NCBI RefSeq assembly: GCF_024699075.1
Contig: NZ_JAILQF010000414.1
Location: 1-18,878, forward strand
Origin: Butyrivibrio sp.
GTDB lineage: Bacteria > Bacillota_A > Clostridia > Lachnospirales > Lachnospiraceae
Length of the DNA stretch: 18,878 nucleotides
Reading direction: 5' to 3'
Shown here: positions 8,108-16,055 of the stretch, piece by piece
How the letters are laid out: every line of letters begins with the position of its first letter
Position numbering within the stretch: position 1 is the first letter of the stretch
The notes under the pieces: generated by a model
Told to the model about the DNA's origin: nothing
Databases searched by the model: none
The model's input: the letters and a program-made list of their open reading frames with translations, nothing else
Program-made: the position numbers and the translations under genes

Positions 8108-9138
8108 TGGCAGGATTTTTTTCAAGGCTCAAAGGTGGTCTTTCTAAAACAAGAGACAATATGGTCAAAGGGCTGGACAATGTTTTTTCCGGCTATTCAG
8201 AAATTGATGGTGACTTCTACGACGATCTGGAAGAGACACTGATCATGGGGGATATTGGCGTTAATGCTACAAGCCGTATCCTTGATAAGCTGCGTTCTCA
8301 GGTCGAGGAGAAGAATATCCGTTCAACCAGAGAATGTCGCGATCTTCTGATACAAAACATAAGAGAGCAGATGCATACAGATGAGCATGCTTATGATTTT
8401 GAAAATCAGAAGTCAGTTCTTTTTATAATAGGTGTTAACGGTGTTGGTAAGACTACATCTGTTGGTAAGCTTGCATCTATTTATAAGAACAAGGGCAAAA
8501 AAGTTTTAGTTGCAGCTGCAGATACCTATAGAGCAGCAGCTACAGAGCAGCTCGAAGAGTGGACTAATAGGGCTGGTGTGCCTCTTGTTAAAGGCGTAGA
8601 GGGAGCTGATCCTGCGAGTGTTATCTTTGATGCGGTCAATTCAGCCAAGTCCAAAGATATAGATATACTAATTGTAGATACAGCAGGAAGACTTCATAAC
8701 AAGAAGAATCTTATGGAAGAACTTCGTAAGATGAACAAGATCCTTGATAATCATCTTCCAGAATACAAGAGAGAGAATCTCATAGTACTTGATGGTACAA
8801 CGGGTCAGAATGCAATGTCACAGGCAAGAGAGTTCGGTGAAGTTACAGACCTTACAGGAATCATTCTTACCAAGATGGATGGAACTTCAAAAGGCGGAAT
8901 TGCGGTAGCTATCGTTAGTGAACTCAATATACCTGTCAAATACATAGGTGTTGGTGAGTCTCTTGACGATCTTGAGAGATTTGAGCCGCAGGAATTCGTT
9001 GATGCCCTTTTTGATATTGATCATGAAGAAAGAGTAAAGCTTGATCAGGAAATAGTAGCAAGAAAGCTTTCATCAGGCGAGATGGACAGCTCACAGCTTA
9101 CTGAAGAAGAGGCTATAGATATTTTAACAAGACATTAA
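8107..9138 (+). CDS. ftsY: Signal recognition particle receptor FtsY
   Basis: The 343-residue SRP GTPase acts as the membrane-associated receptor for the Ffh-RNA-nascent chain complex. A short N domain occupies about 1-95, starting MAGFFSRLKGGL, an amphipathic membrane-contact helix. The G domain has G1 GVNGVGKTT (109-117), DTYRAAA (139-145), DTAGR (191-195) and TKMDG (255-259). The long acidic A domain of enterobacterial FtsY is absent, as usual in Firmicutes. The GTG start shares its first base with the smc TAG stop (TAGTG). AAGGAG (8090-8095) is 11 bases upstream, inside smc, so translational coupling to smc is likely. FtsY rather than Ffh is shown by the DTYRAAA motif and the lack of an M domain. 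Confidence 0.97.
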   Translation: MAGFFSRLKGGLSKTRDNMVKGLDNVFSGYSEIDGDFYDDLEETLIMGDIGVNATSRILDKLRSQVEEKNIRSTRECRDLLIQNIREQMHTDEHAYDFENQKSVLFIIGVNGVGKTTSVGKLASIYKNKGKKVLVAAADTYRAAATEQLEEWTNRAGVPLVKGVEGADPASVIFDAVNSAKSKDIDILIVDTAGRLHNKKNLMEELRKMNKILDNHLPEYKRENLIVLDGTTGQNAMSQAREFGEVTDLTGIILTKMDGTSKGGIAVAIVSELNIPVKYIGVGESLDDLERFEPQEFVDALFDIDHEERVKLDQEIVARKLSSGEMDSSQLTEEEAIDILTRH

Positions 9139-9157
9139 AATAATAGTTATGCAAATC

Positions 9158-9197
9158 ACAGGATAGAACATACTTGCAAGATGCTTTATCCTGTTTT
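9158..9197 (+). terminator. Candidate weak terminator after ftsY
   Basis: ACAGGATA (9158-9165) pairs perfectly with TATCCTGT (9187-9194), followed by TTTGG. The 21-base loop is large and the T-run short, so efficiency would be modest. It would mark the end of the plsX-ftsY unit. The alternative ATG of the next gene at 9181 lies inside this structure, which argues against that start. Confidence 0.35.
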
Positions 9198-9231
9198 GGC
9201 AAATATAAATACAGTAGGAAGGGAACAGGAA

Positions 9232-10458
9232 ATGCCGGAAGAGAAGAAGATGACCCTTGATAAGTTTGAGGAGGCTTACGAGCAGGTCAAAAAAGTCACA
9301 CTTGAGACGAAACTTATGTACAGCGATTATTTTTCGTCACAGTCAGGTAATAAGGTTTACTTAAAACCTGAAAATATGCAGAGAACTGGCGCTTATAAGG
9401 TGAGAGGCGCTTACTACAAGATCAGTACAATGTCTGATGAAGATCGTAAGAAGGGTCTTATTACAGCATCTGCAGGTAACCATGCTCAGGGTGTTGCATA
9501 TGCTGCAAAGCAGTACGGCGTACATGCTACAATCGTAATGCCTACAACAACTCCGCTGATTAAGGTTAACCGCACAAAGGCCCTTGGCGCAGAAGTTGTA
9601 CTTAGCGGCGATGTATATGATGAGGCAGAAGCTCATGCCAAGAAACTCGCCAAAGAAAAAGGATATACTTTCGTTCATCCTTTTAATGACCTTGACGTAG
9701 CAACAGGTCAGGGTACTATAGCAATGGAAATCTTCAAAGAACTTCCGACAGTTGACTATATACTTGTACCAATCGGAGGAGGCGGACTTGTAAGTGGTGT
9801 CAGCACTCTTGCTAAGCTCCTTAATCCTAAGATCAAGGTTATAGGTGTTGAACCTTCAGGCGCAGCCTGCATGAATTCTTCTCTTAAAGAAGGTAAGGTA
9901 GTAACACTTCCCGGAGTTAATACAATAGCTGACGGTACAGCTGTTAAGACTCCAGGAGATAAGATATTCCCATATGTTCAGCAGAATGTAGATCAGATCA
10001 TCAAGGTTGATGATGAAGACCTTGTTGTAGCATTCCTTGATATGGTTGAGAATCACAAGATGATCGTTGAGAATTCAGGACTTCTTTCTGTAGCTGCACT
10101 TAAACAGCTCAGATGTAAGGACAAGAAGGTCGTATGCGTTCTGTCTGGTGGTAACATGGATGTGATCACAATGTCATCTGTTGTTCAGCAGGGTCTTATC
10201 AGAAGAGACAGAATCTTCACTGTTTCAGTTCTTCTTCCTGATAAGCCGGGCGAACTTTCCAGAGTATCAGGAGTTATCGCTGAACTTGGTGGCAACGTAA
10301 TCAAACTTGAACACAATCAGTTCGTATCAATAAACCGCAATGCTGCTGTAGAGCTGCGGATTACACTAGAAGCCTATGGAACTGAGCACAAGACTCAGAT
10401 CACACAGGCGCTTGAGGAAAAGGGATATCGTCCCAGACTGGTTACAACCCAGATCTGA
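9232..10458 (+). CDS. ilvA: Threonine ammonia-lyase with C-terminal ACT domain
   Basis: The predicted protein is 408 residues. It deaminates threonine (and serine) to 2-oxobutyrate and ammonia using PLP. The PLP lysine is Lys56 in RTGAYKVRGAYY, the clostridial variant of the SFKxRGA motif. The glycine loop is GGGGLVSG near 180, and SAGNHAQG appears near 80. An ACT domain begins around 335 with FTVSVLLPDKPGELSRV, indicating allosteric control. The 400-residue length with one ACT domain fits the short clostridial/catabolic form (annotated ilvA or tdcB), not the 500-residue two-ACT enzyme. The ATG at 9232 is chosen because AAGGGA (9219-9224) precedes it; an in-frame ATG at 9181 has no SD. Biosynthetic versus catabolic role is not decided by sequence. 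Confidence 0.92.
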   Translation: MPEEKKMTLDKFEEAYEQVKKVTLETKLMYSDYFSSQSGNKVYLKPENMQRTGAYKVRGAYYKISTMSDEDRKKGLITASAGNHAQGVAYAAKQYGVHATIVMPTTTPLIKVNRTKALGAEVVLSGDVYDEAEAHAKKLAKEKGYTFVHPFNDLDVATGQGTIAMEIFKELPTVDYILVPIGGGGLVSGVSTLAKLLNPKIKVIGVEPSGAACMNSSLKEGKVVTLPGVNTIADGTAVKTPGDKIFPYVQQNVDQIIKVDDEDLVVAFLDMVENHKMIVENSGLLSVAALKQLRCKDKKVVCVLSGGNMDVITMSSVVQQGLIRRDRIFTVSVLLPDKPGELSRVSGVIAELGGNVIKLEHNQFVSINRNAAVELRITLEAYGTEHKTQITQALEEKGYRPRLVTTQI

Positions 10459-10486
10459 GATATTCTTACGAAGGTAGGTTTTTCCT

Positions 10487-11362
10487 ATGAGTAAGAGAAA
10501 AAACTTATCCAAACTAATAGTAAATTATTTGTTGATCACGGCCGCTTCCTTTCTCTACGGCATCGGTACGGCCATATTCAGTGATCCTAATAATATTGCG
10601 CCTGGTGGTATCACAGGTATAGCTATTGTACTTAACAGAATAGTACCTTTTGGAACCGGTACATGGTTCATGCTTCTCAATATTCCTATATTGCTGGTGG
10701 GAACATGGAAATTCGGATGGCATTTCATATGCTCAACGCTTTATGCCACAGGTATGATCTCTGTATTTACTAACTTTATTGCCAAGCACGGACAGGCCTT
10801 TTTCGTTCATGATATGGTGCTTGCTTCCGTGTTCGGCGGACTCTTTGCCGGAGTTGCCATGGCGATAATATTCCAGCAGGGTGCTACAAGCGGAGGATCT
10901 GATATTATAATAAAGCTCCTTAGGCTTAAGTATCCGCATATTAAGACGGGCGGACTGTTGTTTATAACAGACCTCTTTGTAATAGCTTTTGCGGCAATTG
11001 TTATTAAAGATATACCAGCTGCTTTATATGCATTCATAACAGTGTTTATAAATGGTATAGCCCTGGATAAGGTTCTGTATGGCAATGATGAAGCCAAACT
11101 TCTTTTCATCATATCAGACAGACATACGACTATTACCAAGAGACTTCTAAAGGAACTTGATCTTGGTGTTACACATGTATATGGTCAGGGAGCATTTTCA
11201 GGTAAGGACAAAAAGGTTATCATGTGCGTTGTAAGAAAGAGGATATCTCCTCAGGCACAGGAAATTGTCAAAGAAGAAGATCCTGAAGCATTTATGATCA
11301 TTACATCTGCAACCGAGATCTATGGCGAAGGCTATAAGAGCTATTTTGAAGAAAAAATCTAA
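10487..11362 (+). CDS. YitT-family membrane protein (DUF161/DUF2179)
   Basis: The 291-residue protein has about five or six hydrophobic segments in residues 10-200, including LIVNYLLITAASFLYGIGTA and FITDLFVIAFAAIVI. A soluble C-terminal DUF2179 domain follows at about 205-290 and contains GVTHVYGQGAFSGKDKK. The N-terminal PNNIAPGGITGIAIV motif is typical of the YitT/YpjC family. These are cytoplasmic membrane proteins of unknown biochemical function; transport is a guess only. AAGGTAGG (10471-10478) precedes the ATG at 10487. It lies 28 bases after the threonine ammonia-lyase stop and 24 bases before the lysozyme, consistent with co-transcription in the four-gene block. There is no sign of truncation. 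Confidence 0.93.
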   Translation: MSKRKNLSKLIVNYLLITAASFLYGIGTAIFSDPNNIAPGGITGIAIVLNRIVPFGTGTWFMLLNIPILLVGTWKFGWHFICSTLYATGMISVFTNFIAKHGQAFFVHDMVLASVFGGLFAGVAMAIIFQQGATSGGSDIIIKLLRLKYPHIKTGGLLFITDLFVIAFAAIVIKDIPAALYAFITVFINGIALDKVLYGNDEAKLLFIISDRHTTITKRLLKELDLGVTHVYGQGAFSGKDKKVIMCVVRKRISPQAQEIVKEEDPEAFMIITSATEIYGEGYKSYFEEKI

Positions 11363-11386
11363 AATTACTGCATAGAAAGGACGTAT

Positions 11387-12475
11387 ATGGCAAGCAAAAA
11401 GAACAGAAAACTCATACATGCAGCAGTTACCACACAGAATATCATTTCGATCATTCTGCTTAGTCTTATTGCTATTGTTACTCTTTCTTTTTCTATTGCC
11501 ATACTCCTTAGAAATGCAGCACTTAGAAAAGAGAATGAAGCCTACAAGGCCCAACTGGATTCTATTCAGGAAGAGGGCTATTATACGACATCAGAGGCTG
11601 ATGAAATGGTATCTGATGCTTATGAAGGCGGCTTTGATACTGCAAAGCAGGAGGTCCTTGATTCTGTTCAGGAACAGCTTGAATCAGGTAAGGGAATTAC
11701 CAATACTGTTCGCAGTATGTTCCCTGATCAGATCCTTATTGCCAAGGATGGAAGATATTATTTCGTGCCTATCGATAAATCACTTTCTCTTAATTCGTTC
11801 ACAGAAACAGATTTTGCCAAAAATGAGTCAGGAATTCTTGAATATCAGGGCACTGATGCTTCAGTTATTGGAACTCTTGGAATTGATGTATCCAAATTTC
11901 AGGGTGAGATCGATTGGGGCAGAGTAGCAGATGCAGGCGTTGAATATGCCTTTATCAGAGTTGGAAACAGAGGAACTTCTACAGGTAAAGTTGTTGAGGA
12001 TGACTATTTTACAGCTAATATCGAAGGCGCAATAAATGCCGGAATAGAGGTTGGAGTATATTTCTATTCAGCAGCCATTAATGAAGATGAAGCTCTTGAA
12101 GAAGCACAGTTCGTTCTTGATGCTATAGAACCTTATGAAGTTACATACCCTGTAGTAATAGACATAGAAAGACCTGACAGCAGTGATTACAGAACTCAGG
12201 ATATGACCAAGGAGCAGATGACACAGGTTGCTCTTACTTTCTGTAATACAGTTAAAGGTTCAGGGTATACTCCTATGATATACGGCAATAATGAGACTTT
12301 TGCTCTTATGCTCGATATGTCTTTGCTTGAAGATATTGATAAGTGGGTAGCATTTTATAATGTTCCGCTTTATTTCCCTTATGAATTTTCAATTTGGCAG
12401 TATTCAGCTGCAGGTAAGATAAGCGGCGTAGACGGCGAAGTAGACCTTAATATCTGTGTACAAAAAGGATGGTAA
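11387..12475 (+). CDS. Membrane-anchored GH25 lysozyme (muramidase)
   Basis: The 362-residue protein starts with a basic cytoplasmic tail, one transmembrane segment (about 18-41) and a short heptad-like region (42-65). A linker of about 100 residues leads to a GH25 domain at about 161-362. GH25 landmarks are GIDVSKFQG (Asp166), VIDIE with the catalytic pair Asp258 and Glu260, VYFYSAA, MIYGN and FSIWQYSA followed by GVDGEVDLN. It should hydrolyse the MurNAc-GlcNAc bond of peptidoglycan at the outer face of the membrane. The signal has no obvious cleavage site, so it is predicted to stay anchored (type II orientation). No cell-wall binding repeats are seen. AAAGGA (11376-11381) precedes the ATG. 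The araC-type gene starts 6 bases after the stop. Confidence 0.93.
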   Translation: MASKKNRKLIHAAVTTQNIISIILLSLIAIVTLSFSIAILLRNAALRKENEAYKAQLDSIQEEGYYTTSEADEMVSDAYEGGFDTAKQEVLDSVQEQLESGKGITNTVRSMFPDQILIAKDGRYYFVPIDKSLSLNSFTETDFAKNESGILEYQGTDASVIGTLGIDVSKFQGEIDWGRVADAGVEYAFIRVGNRGTSTGKVVEDDYFTANIEGAINAGIEVGVYFYSAAINEDEALEEAQFVLDAIEPYEVTYPVVIDIERPDSSDYRTQDMTKEQMTQVALTFCNTVKGSGYTPMIYGNNETFALMLDMSLLEDIDKWVAFYNVPLYFPYEFSIWQYSAAGKISGVDGEVDLNICVQKGW

Positions 12476-12481
12476 CCTTCT

Positions 12482-13399
12482 ATGTATGAAGAATTCGACC
12501 CATCAGTAGAATACGAGCAGAAAGGTTATCTTAACTGCGATTTCAGACTTTTTCACATAGATGAATCAAAGTCTATAGATACGCCGTGGCATTATCATGA
12601 TTTTGACAAGATAGTTTTTTTTCTAAGAGGTAATGTCCAGTATGCGGTAGAAGGCCGTGAATACGAGCTAAGACCCTACGATATCGTAATTGTTCCCCAT
12701 CACAGCATTCATAAAGTTACAGCTTCTGCAAATGAAGGATACGAGCGTTATGTGCTTTATTTAAAGCCTGAAACGCTTACTCGTCTTGCCAATACGGAAG
12801 AAGTTACGGTTCATGAAGGTAAAGAGCTTTCAGGACGCCGCGTGGATCATAACCTTGATCTGTGCTTCAATATGACTGCCAAGACAAGGACTAATCTTGT
12901 ACACTTTGATGCGGGCATAACATCTGAACTTATGGAGAGATTCAGAACTCTTGAGGATGTTCTTAAATCTGAAGAGGATCTGTACTGTGCAGGGCTCAGG
13001 ATCCATGTGGAACTCATTCAGCTTCTTATAGGCCTTAATGAGGCTTGCTACAAGCATCCTGACTGCTTTATGGAAAAGGCAAGATATAACCGCAAGGTAA
13101 TAGATATAATCGACTATATAACAGAGCATCTTGAAGATGATCTGTCCATCGACAAAATTTCTGATCAGTTCTATATAAGTAAGTATCATATGATGAGAAT
13201 CTTCAAGGCTGAGACCGGATACAGTGTACATCAGTACATTATGGAAAAGAGGATACTTAAGGCCAGAGACCTTATAATATCCGGCGAGCCTGCAATGTCA
13301 GCTTCCATAGAGGCTGGTTTTCATGACTATTCTTCCTTCTGTAAAGCCTTTAGAAAGGCTACAGGCAAACTTCCATCAGATTATGTCGCAAACATTTAA
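12482..13399 (+). CDS. AraC-family transcriptional regulator with N-terminal cupin domain
   Basis: The 305-residue protein has an AraC-type cupin at about 15-100, with the WHYHD motif at 36-40 (His37, His39) and the YDIVIVPHHSIHKV strand at 66-79. A helical linker follows. The C-terminal double helix-turn-helix spans about 205-303 and contains LSIDKISDQFYISKYHMMRI and the second-helix segment AGFHDYSSFCKAFRKATG. Such proteins usually bind a small ligand and activate nearby genes. The ATG at 12482 is 6 bases after the lysozyme stop, with AAAGGA (12464-12469) inside the lysozyme gene, so the pair is probably co-translated. Targets and ligand are unknown; the lysozyme or envelope genes are plausible only by proximity. 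Confidence 0.93.
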   Translation: MYEEFDPSVEYEQKGYLNCDFRLFHIDESKSIDTPWHYHDFDKIVFFLRGNVQYAVEGREYELRPYDIVIVPHHSIHKVTASANEGYERYVLYLKPETLTRLANTEEVTVHEGKELSGRRVDHNLDLCFNMTAKTRTNLVHFDAGITSELMERFRTLEDVLKSEEDLYCAGLRIHVELIQLLIGLNEACYKHPDCFMEKARYNRKVIDIIDYITEHLEDDLSIDKISDQFYISKYHMMRIFKAETGYSVHQYIMEKRILKARDLIISGEPAMSASIEAGFHDYSSFCKAFRKATGKLPSDYVANI

Positions 13400-13430
13400 G
13401 AGGGAATCTGAGAGGGTAAAGAAAAAATAC

Positions 13431-13459
13431 TTGACACCCCATCCTCACTCATGTATTAT
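13431..13459 (+). promoter_or_regulatory. Near-consensus sigma-A promoter for ylxM-ffh-rpsP-khpA
   Basis: TTGACA (13431-13436) and TATTAT (13454-13459) are separated by exactly 17 bases. Transcription should start near 13466, leaving a leader of about 70 bases. It reads into ylxM and the ffh-rpsP genes and makes this a transcription unit separate from ftsY. Confidence 0.88.
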
Positions 13460-13493
13460 AGTAAAGCATGTGTATGAACATGTTATTTTTGTG

Positions 13494-13506
13494 CACTAAT
13501 TTAGTG
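13494..13506 (+). promoter_or_regulatory. Perfect 13-base palindrome in ylxM leader
   Basis: CACTAA (13494-13499) and TTAGTG (13501-13506) form a perfect inverted repeat with one central base, about 28 bases downstream of the predicted transcription start. A 1-base centre cannot form a stable RNA loop without losing pairs, so a dimeric DNA-binding protein site is the better reading. The regulator is unknown. Confidence 0.4.
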
Positions 13507-13535
13507 ACTATAAGATGTGTGACTGAGGTGTTTAC

Positions 13536-13886
13536 ATGAGCGAGGTCGGCAAGATCATCGAACAGGGTATTTTGTATGATTTCTACGGAGATCTGCTTAC
13601 GGCCCATCAGAAAGAAATATATGAAGATCTGGTCTACAACGATATGTCATTAAATGAGATCGCCAGTGAATATGGGATCAGCAAACAGGGCGTACATGAT
13701 CTTATCAAGAGATGTACACAGACAATGCAGGGATATGAAGACAAGCTTCATATGATCTCAAGATTCAATTCGATCAGATCGGATGCACAGAAGATGAAAA
13801 AAATAATTGATAATACTGAAGATGATTTTCAAGGCAGAAATGAAATCTTAAGATTATCAGACCACATTATAGAGGAACTTATCTAA
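13536..13886 (+). CDS. ylxM: YlxM-family DNA-binding protein (UPF0122)
   Basis: The 116-residue protein has a sigma-70 region 4-like helix-turn-helix at about 22-65, including LTAHQKEIYEDLVYND and LNEIASEYGISKQGVHDLIKR. It has a charged helical C-terminal tail. Length and content match YlxM, which precedes ffh in most Firmicutes. YlxM has been linked to the SRP pathway, partly by this conserved position; its exact role is less certain. The ATG at 13536 has GAGGTG (13525-13530) 5 bases upstream. Its TAA stop shares an A with the ffh ATG. In Bacillus the gene follows ftsY directly, but here four unrelated genes intervene and it has its own promoter. Confidence 0.95.
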   Translation: MSEVGKIIEQGILYDFYGDLLTAHQKEIYEDLVYNDMSLNEIASEYGISKQGVHDLIKRCTQTMQGYEDKLHMISRFNSIRSDAQKMKKIIDNTEDDFQGRNEILRLSDHIIEELI

Positions 13887-15268
13887 TGGCTTTTGAAAGC
13901 TTATCTGATAAACTACAAAACGTATTTAAGAAACTTCGCGGCAAGGGCCGCCTTACAGAAGAAGATGTAAAGCTTGCTCTTAAAGAGGTTAAGATGGCTC
14001 TTCTTGAAGCTGATGTAAGCTTTAAGGTTGTAAAGCAGTTCATAGCTGCTGTACAGGAGAGAGCAGTCGGCGAAGATGTCATGAACGGTCTTAATCCAGG
14101 CCAGATGGTCATCAAGATCGTTAATGAAGAGATGATCAACCTTATGGGTTCTGAAACCACTGAGATTCAGTTCAAACCCGGTAAGGAGATAACTGTTATC
14201 ATGATGGCAGGTCTTCAGGGTGCAGGTAAGACAACTACTGCAGCCAAGATAGCAGGCAAGCTTAAATCAAGAGGTAAATTTCCACTTCTTGTAGCCTGCG
14301 ATGTATATCGTCCTGCAGCTATCGAACAGTTACGAGTTAATGCCCAGAAGCAGGTGGTAGACTTCTATGAAGAAGGAACCAATGTATCACCTGTTGATAT
14401 AGCAAAGCATGCAATAGATTATGCATCAAAGAATAACAAGAATGTTGTTATCCTTGATACAGCCGGACGTTTACAGATTGATGAGAACATGATGAATGAG
14501 CTTATCAATATCAAGAAGGAAGTTGATGTATATCAGACAATCCTTGTTGTAGACGCCATGACCGGTCAGGAAGCAGTTAATGTTGCTTCAGAATTCAATG
14601 ACAAGGTCGGAGTTGATGGCATAATCCTTTCAAAGCTTGATGGTGACACCAGAGGTGGTGCTGCACTTTCAACAAGAGCAGTTACCGGTAAGCCTATTCT
14701 TTACGTAGGTATGGGTGAGAAGCTCTCAGACCTTGAGCAGTTCTATCCTGACCGTATGGCTAACCGAATCCTGGGAATGGGAGATGTACTTACTCTCATT
14801 GATAAGGCTGTAGAAGCTAATCAGGAAGCAGATATTGCTGCTGAAGCTGACATGGCTGCACGTCTCAAAAAAGGTAAGTTCGACTTCGAGATGTATCTTG
14901 AAAGTATGAAGCAGATGCGTAAGCTTGGTGGACTTGGAAGTATCCTTTCAATGCTTCCTGGTGGTAACAAGATAAGTTCGGATCAGCTTCCTGATGAAAA
15001 GGAACTTGCCAGAATGGAAGCAATAGTGCTCTCTATGACACCTGAGGAAAGACGTAATCCTAAGCTTATGAGCCCTTCAAGAAAGAAGAGAATTGCTGAT
15101 GGTTCAGGTAACGATATAGCAGTTGTTAATAGATTCATCAAGAATTTTGAGCAGTCTCAGAAAGTAATGAAGCAGCTTGGTGGTATGAAAAAAGGCAAGC
15201 ATGGCGGCTTTGGAAACATGATGAATATGGGCCGAATGCTTGGCGGTGGTAACAACAAGTTCTTTTAA
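13886..15268 (+). CDS. ffh: Signal recognition particle protein Ffh
   Basis: The 460-residue SRP54 homologue binds the 4.5S/6S RNA and signal sequences and delivers ribosomes to FtsY. The N domain spans about 1-95. The G domain has G1 GLQGAGKTT (109-117), DVYRPAAIEQL (139-149), DTAGR (191-195) and SKLDGD (249-254), a mild variant of the usual TKLDGD. The methionine-rich M domain, from about 300, includes GGLGSILSMLPG and SMTPEERRNPKLM and ends in MNMGRMLGGGN. The ATG overlaps the ylxM stop by one base (TAATG), with AGAGGA (13871-13876) 9 bases upstream, so translation is likely coupled. No SRP RNA gene lies in the window. Confidence 0.98.
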   Translation: MAFESLSDKLQNVFKKLRGKGRLTEEDVKLALKEVKMALLEADVSFKVVKQFIAAVQERAVGEDVMNGLNPGQMVIKIVNEEMINLMGSETTEIQFKPGKEITVIMMAGLQGAGKTTTAAKIAGKLKSRGKFPLLVACDVYRPAAIEQLRVNAQKQVVDFYEEGTNVSPVDIAKHAIDYASKNNKNVVILDTAGRLQIDENMMNELINIKKEVDVYQTILVVDAMTGQEAVNVASEFNDKVGVDGIILSKLDGDTRGGAALSTRAVTGKPILYVGMGEKLSDLEQFYPDRMANRILGMGDVLTLIDKAVEANQEADIAAEADMAARLKKGKFDFEMYLESMKQMRKLGGLGSILSMLPGGNKISSDQLPDEKELARMEAIVLSMTPEERRNPKLMSPSRKKRIADGSGNDIAVVNRFIKNFEQSQKVMKQLGGMKKGKHGGFGNMMNMGRMLGGGNNKFF

Positions 15269-15360
15269 AGAACATGTAAATGTGTTTGAAACAGCCTATA
15301 ATGGACTGATTTTCATATAATAACTATTTTTTATTTTTTATCTAATGGAGGATATTAGAA

Positions 15361-15609
15361 ATGGCAGTAAAGATCAGATTAAAGAGAATTGGTAAGAAGA
15401 AGACACCTTTCTACAGAATCATTGTTAGTGATGCAAAGGCTCCTGTACAGGGTAAGTTCGTTGATGAACTTGGAACATATGATCCTAACACAAATCCTGG
15501 AACAGTTAAGGTAGATGCTGAAAAGGCTCAGAAGTGGCTTTCAAACGGAGCTCAGCCTACAGATACAGTAGCTAAGATCTTCAAAATGGCAGGAGTTCAC
15601 AAGAACTAA
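15361..15609 (+). CDS. rpsP: 30S ribosomal protein S16 (bS16)
   Basis: The 82-residue protein begins [20 protein letters not shown], the standard bS16 N-terminus, and continues with VVSD-like IVSDAKAP and [11 protein letters not shown]. Length is normal. It is an early assembly protein of the small ribosomal subunit. GGAGGA (15347-15352) is 8 bases before the ATG. The 92-base gap after ffh is AT-rich and has no hairpin terminator, so it probably continues the ylxM-ffh transcript. The ffh-rpsP-khpA order is conserved in Firmicutes. Codon use is strongly biased to the highly expressed type (few rare codons, AAG and CTT rich). Confidence 0.98.
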   Translation: MAVKIRLKRIGKKKTPFYRIIVSDAKAPVQGKFVDELGTYDPNTNPGTVKVDAEKAQKWLSNGAQPTDTVAKIFKMAGVHKN

Positions 15610-15666
15610 TCTGTAATTGAAGTTCCTAATGCTTGAAGACAACGATAGCCGGAGGTGGACATCACT

Positions 15667-15894
15667 ATGAAAGAATTAGTCGAGGTAATCGCAAAGGCTT
15701 TAGTCGATAATCCGGGAGAAGTTGTTGTTACCGAGAAGGACGATGGACGTAACATAACTATTGAGTTACACGTCGCTGCTTCAGATATGGGTAAAGTAAT
15801 TGGTAAGCAGGGTAGAATAGCAAAAGCGATCCGCTCTGTTGTGAAGGCAGCATCTACACGTGAAGATAAACACGTAGATGTTGAAATTGTCTGA
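15667..15894 (+). CDS. khpA: KH-domain RNA-binding protein KhpA
   Basis: This 75-residue protein is a single KH domain with the GxxG loop in MGKVIGKQGRIAKAIR at about 41-56. It is the YlqC/KhpA family, whose members pair with KhpB/Jag in several Firmicutes and bind RNA; its position after rpsP is typical. The ATG at 15667 is chosen with GGAGGT (15651-15656) 10 bases upstream; an in-frame GTG at 15655 overlaps the SD and would add only four residues. The ylqD gene found next in Bacillus is missing. A strong terminator follows within 45 bases, so khpA is the last gene of the ylxM unit. Confidence 0.94.
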   Translation: MKELVEVIAKALVDNPGEVVVTEKDDGRNITIELHVAASDMGKVIGKQGRIAKAIRSVVKAASTREDKHVDVEIV

Positions 15895-15936
15895 CAGTAT
15901 AACCATTTACAGCTTCCGGGAGCTAAATGAATTTGC

Positions 15937-15976
15937 CTTCCCACAGACTTATTAGTAAGTCTGTGGGAAGATTTTG
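15937..15976 (+). terminator. Strong intrinsic terminator after khpA
   Basis: CTTCCCACAGACTTA (15937-15951) pairs perfectly over 15 bases with TAAGTCTGTGGGAAG (15956-15970) around TTAG, followed by ATTTTGTTT. It is the strongest terminator in the window. It cuts the ribosomal-protein operon before trmD, where transcription usually continues. Confidence 0.92.
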
Positions 15977-16007
15977 TTTATGCCCGGTTTATTGGGTGAG
16001 GATTGTC

Positions 16008-16035
16008 TTTACAGGTAGTGAAGATTATCTATATT
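16008..16035 (+). promoter_or_regulatory. Candidate promoter for trmD-rimM
   Basis: TTTACA (16008-16013) and TATATT (16030-16035) are 16 bases apart. An overlapping alternative is TTGTCT with TATCTA 17 bases later. Both are moderate matches, but some promoter is needed because a strong terminator ends just upstream. Start would be near 16042, leaving a very short leader. Confidence 0.4.
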
Positions 16036-16055
16036 TTTAATTATATGAGGTATAT

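Noticed and set aside
9181..9231. Upstream ATG for threonine ammonia-lyase
   Set aside because: No SD precedes it, it lies inside a hairpin, and the 17 added residues are not part of the family; the ATG at 9232 has an SD-like AAGGGA.
11418..11927. 169-residue plus-strand open frame overlapping the lysozyme
   Set aside because: It is a +1 frame shadow of the GH25 gene, Leu/Arg rich, with no SD.
15269..15360. Promoter for rpsP based on TATAAT at 15316-15321
   Set aside because: No -35 element is present at 16-18 bases upstream, and the region is simply AT-rich.
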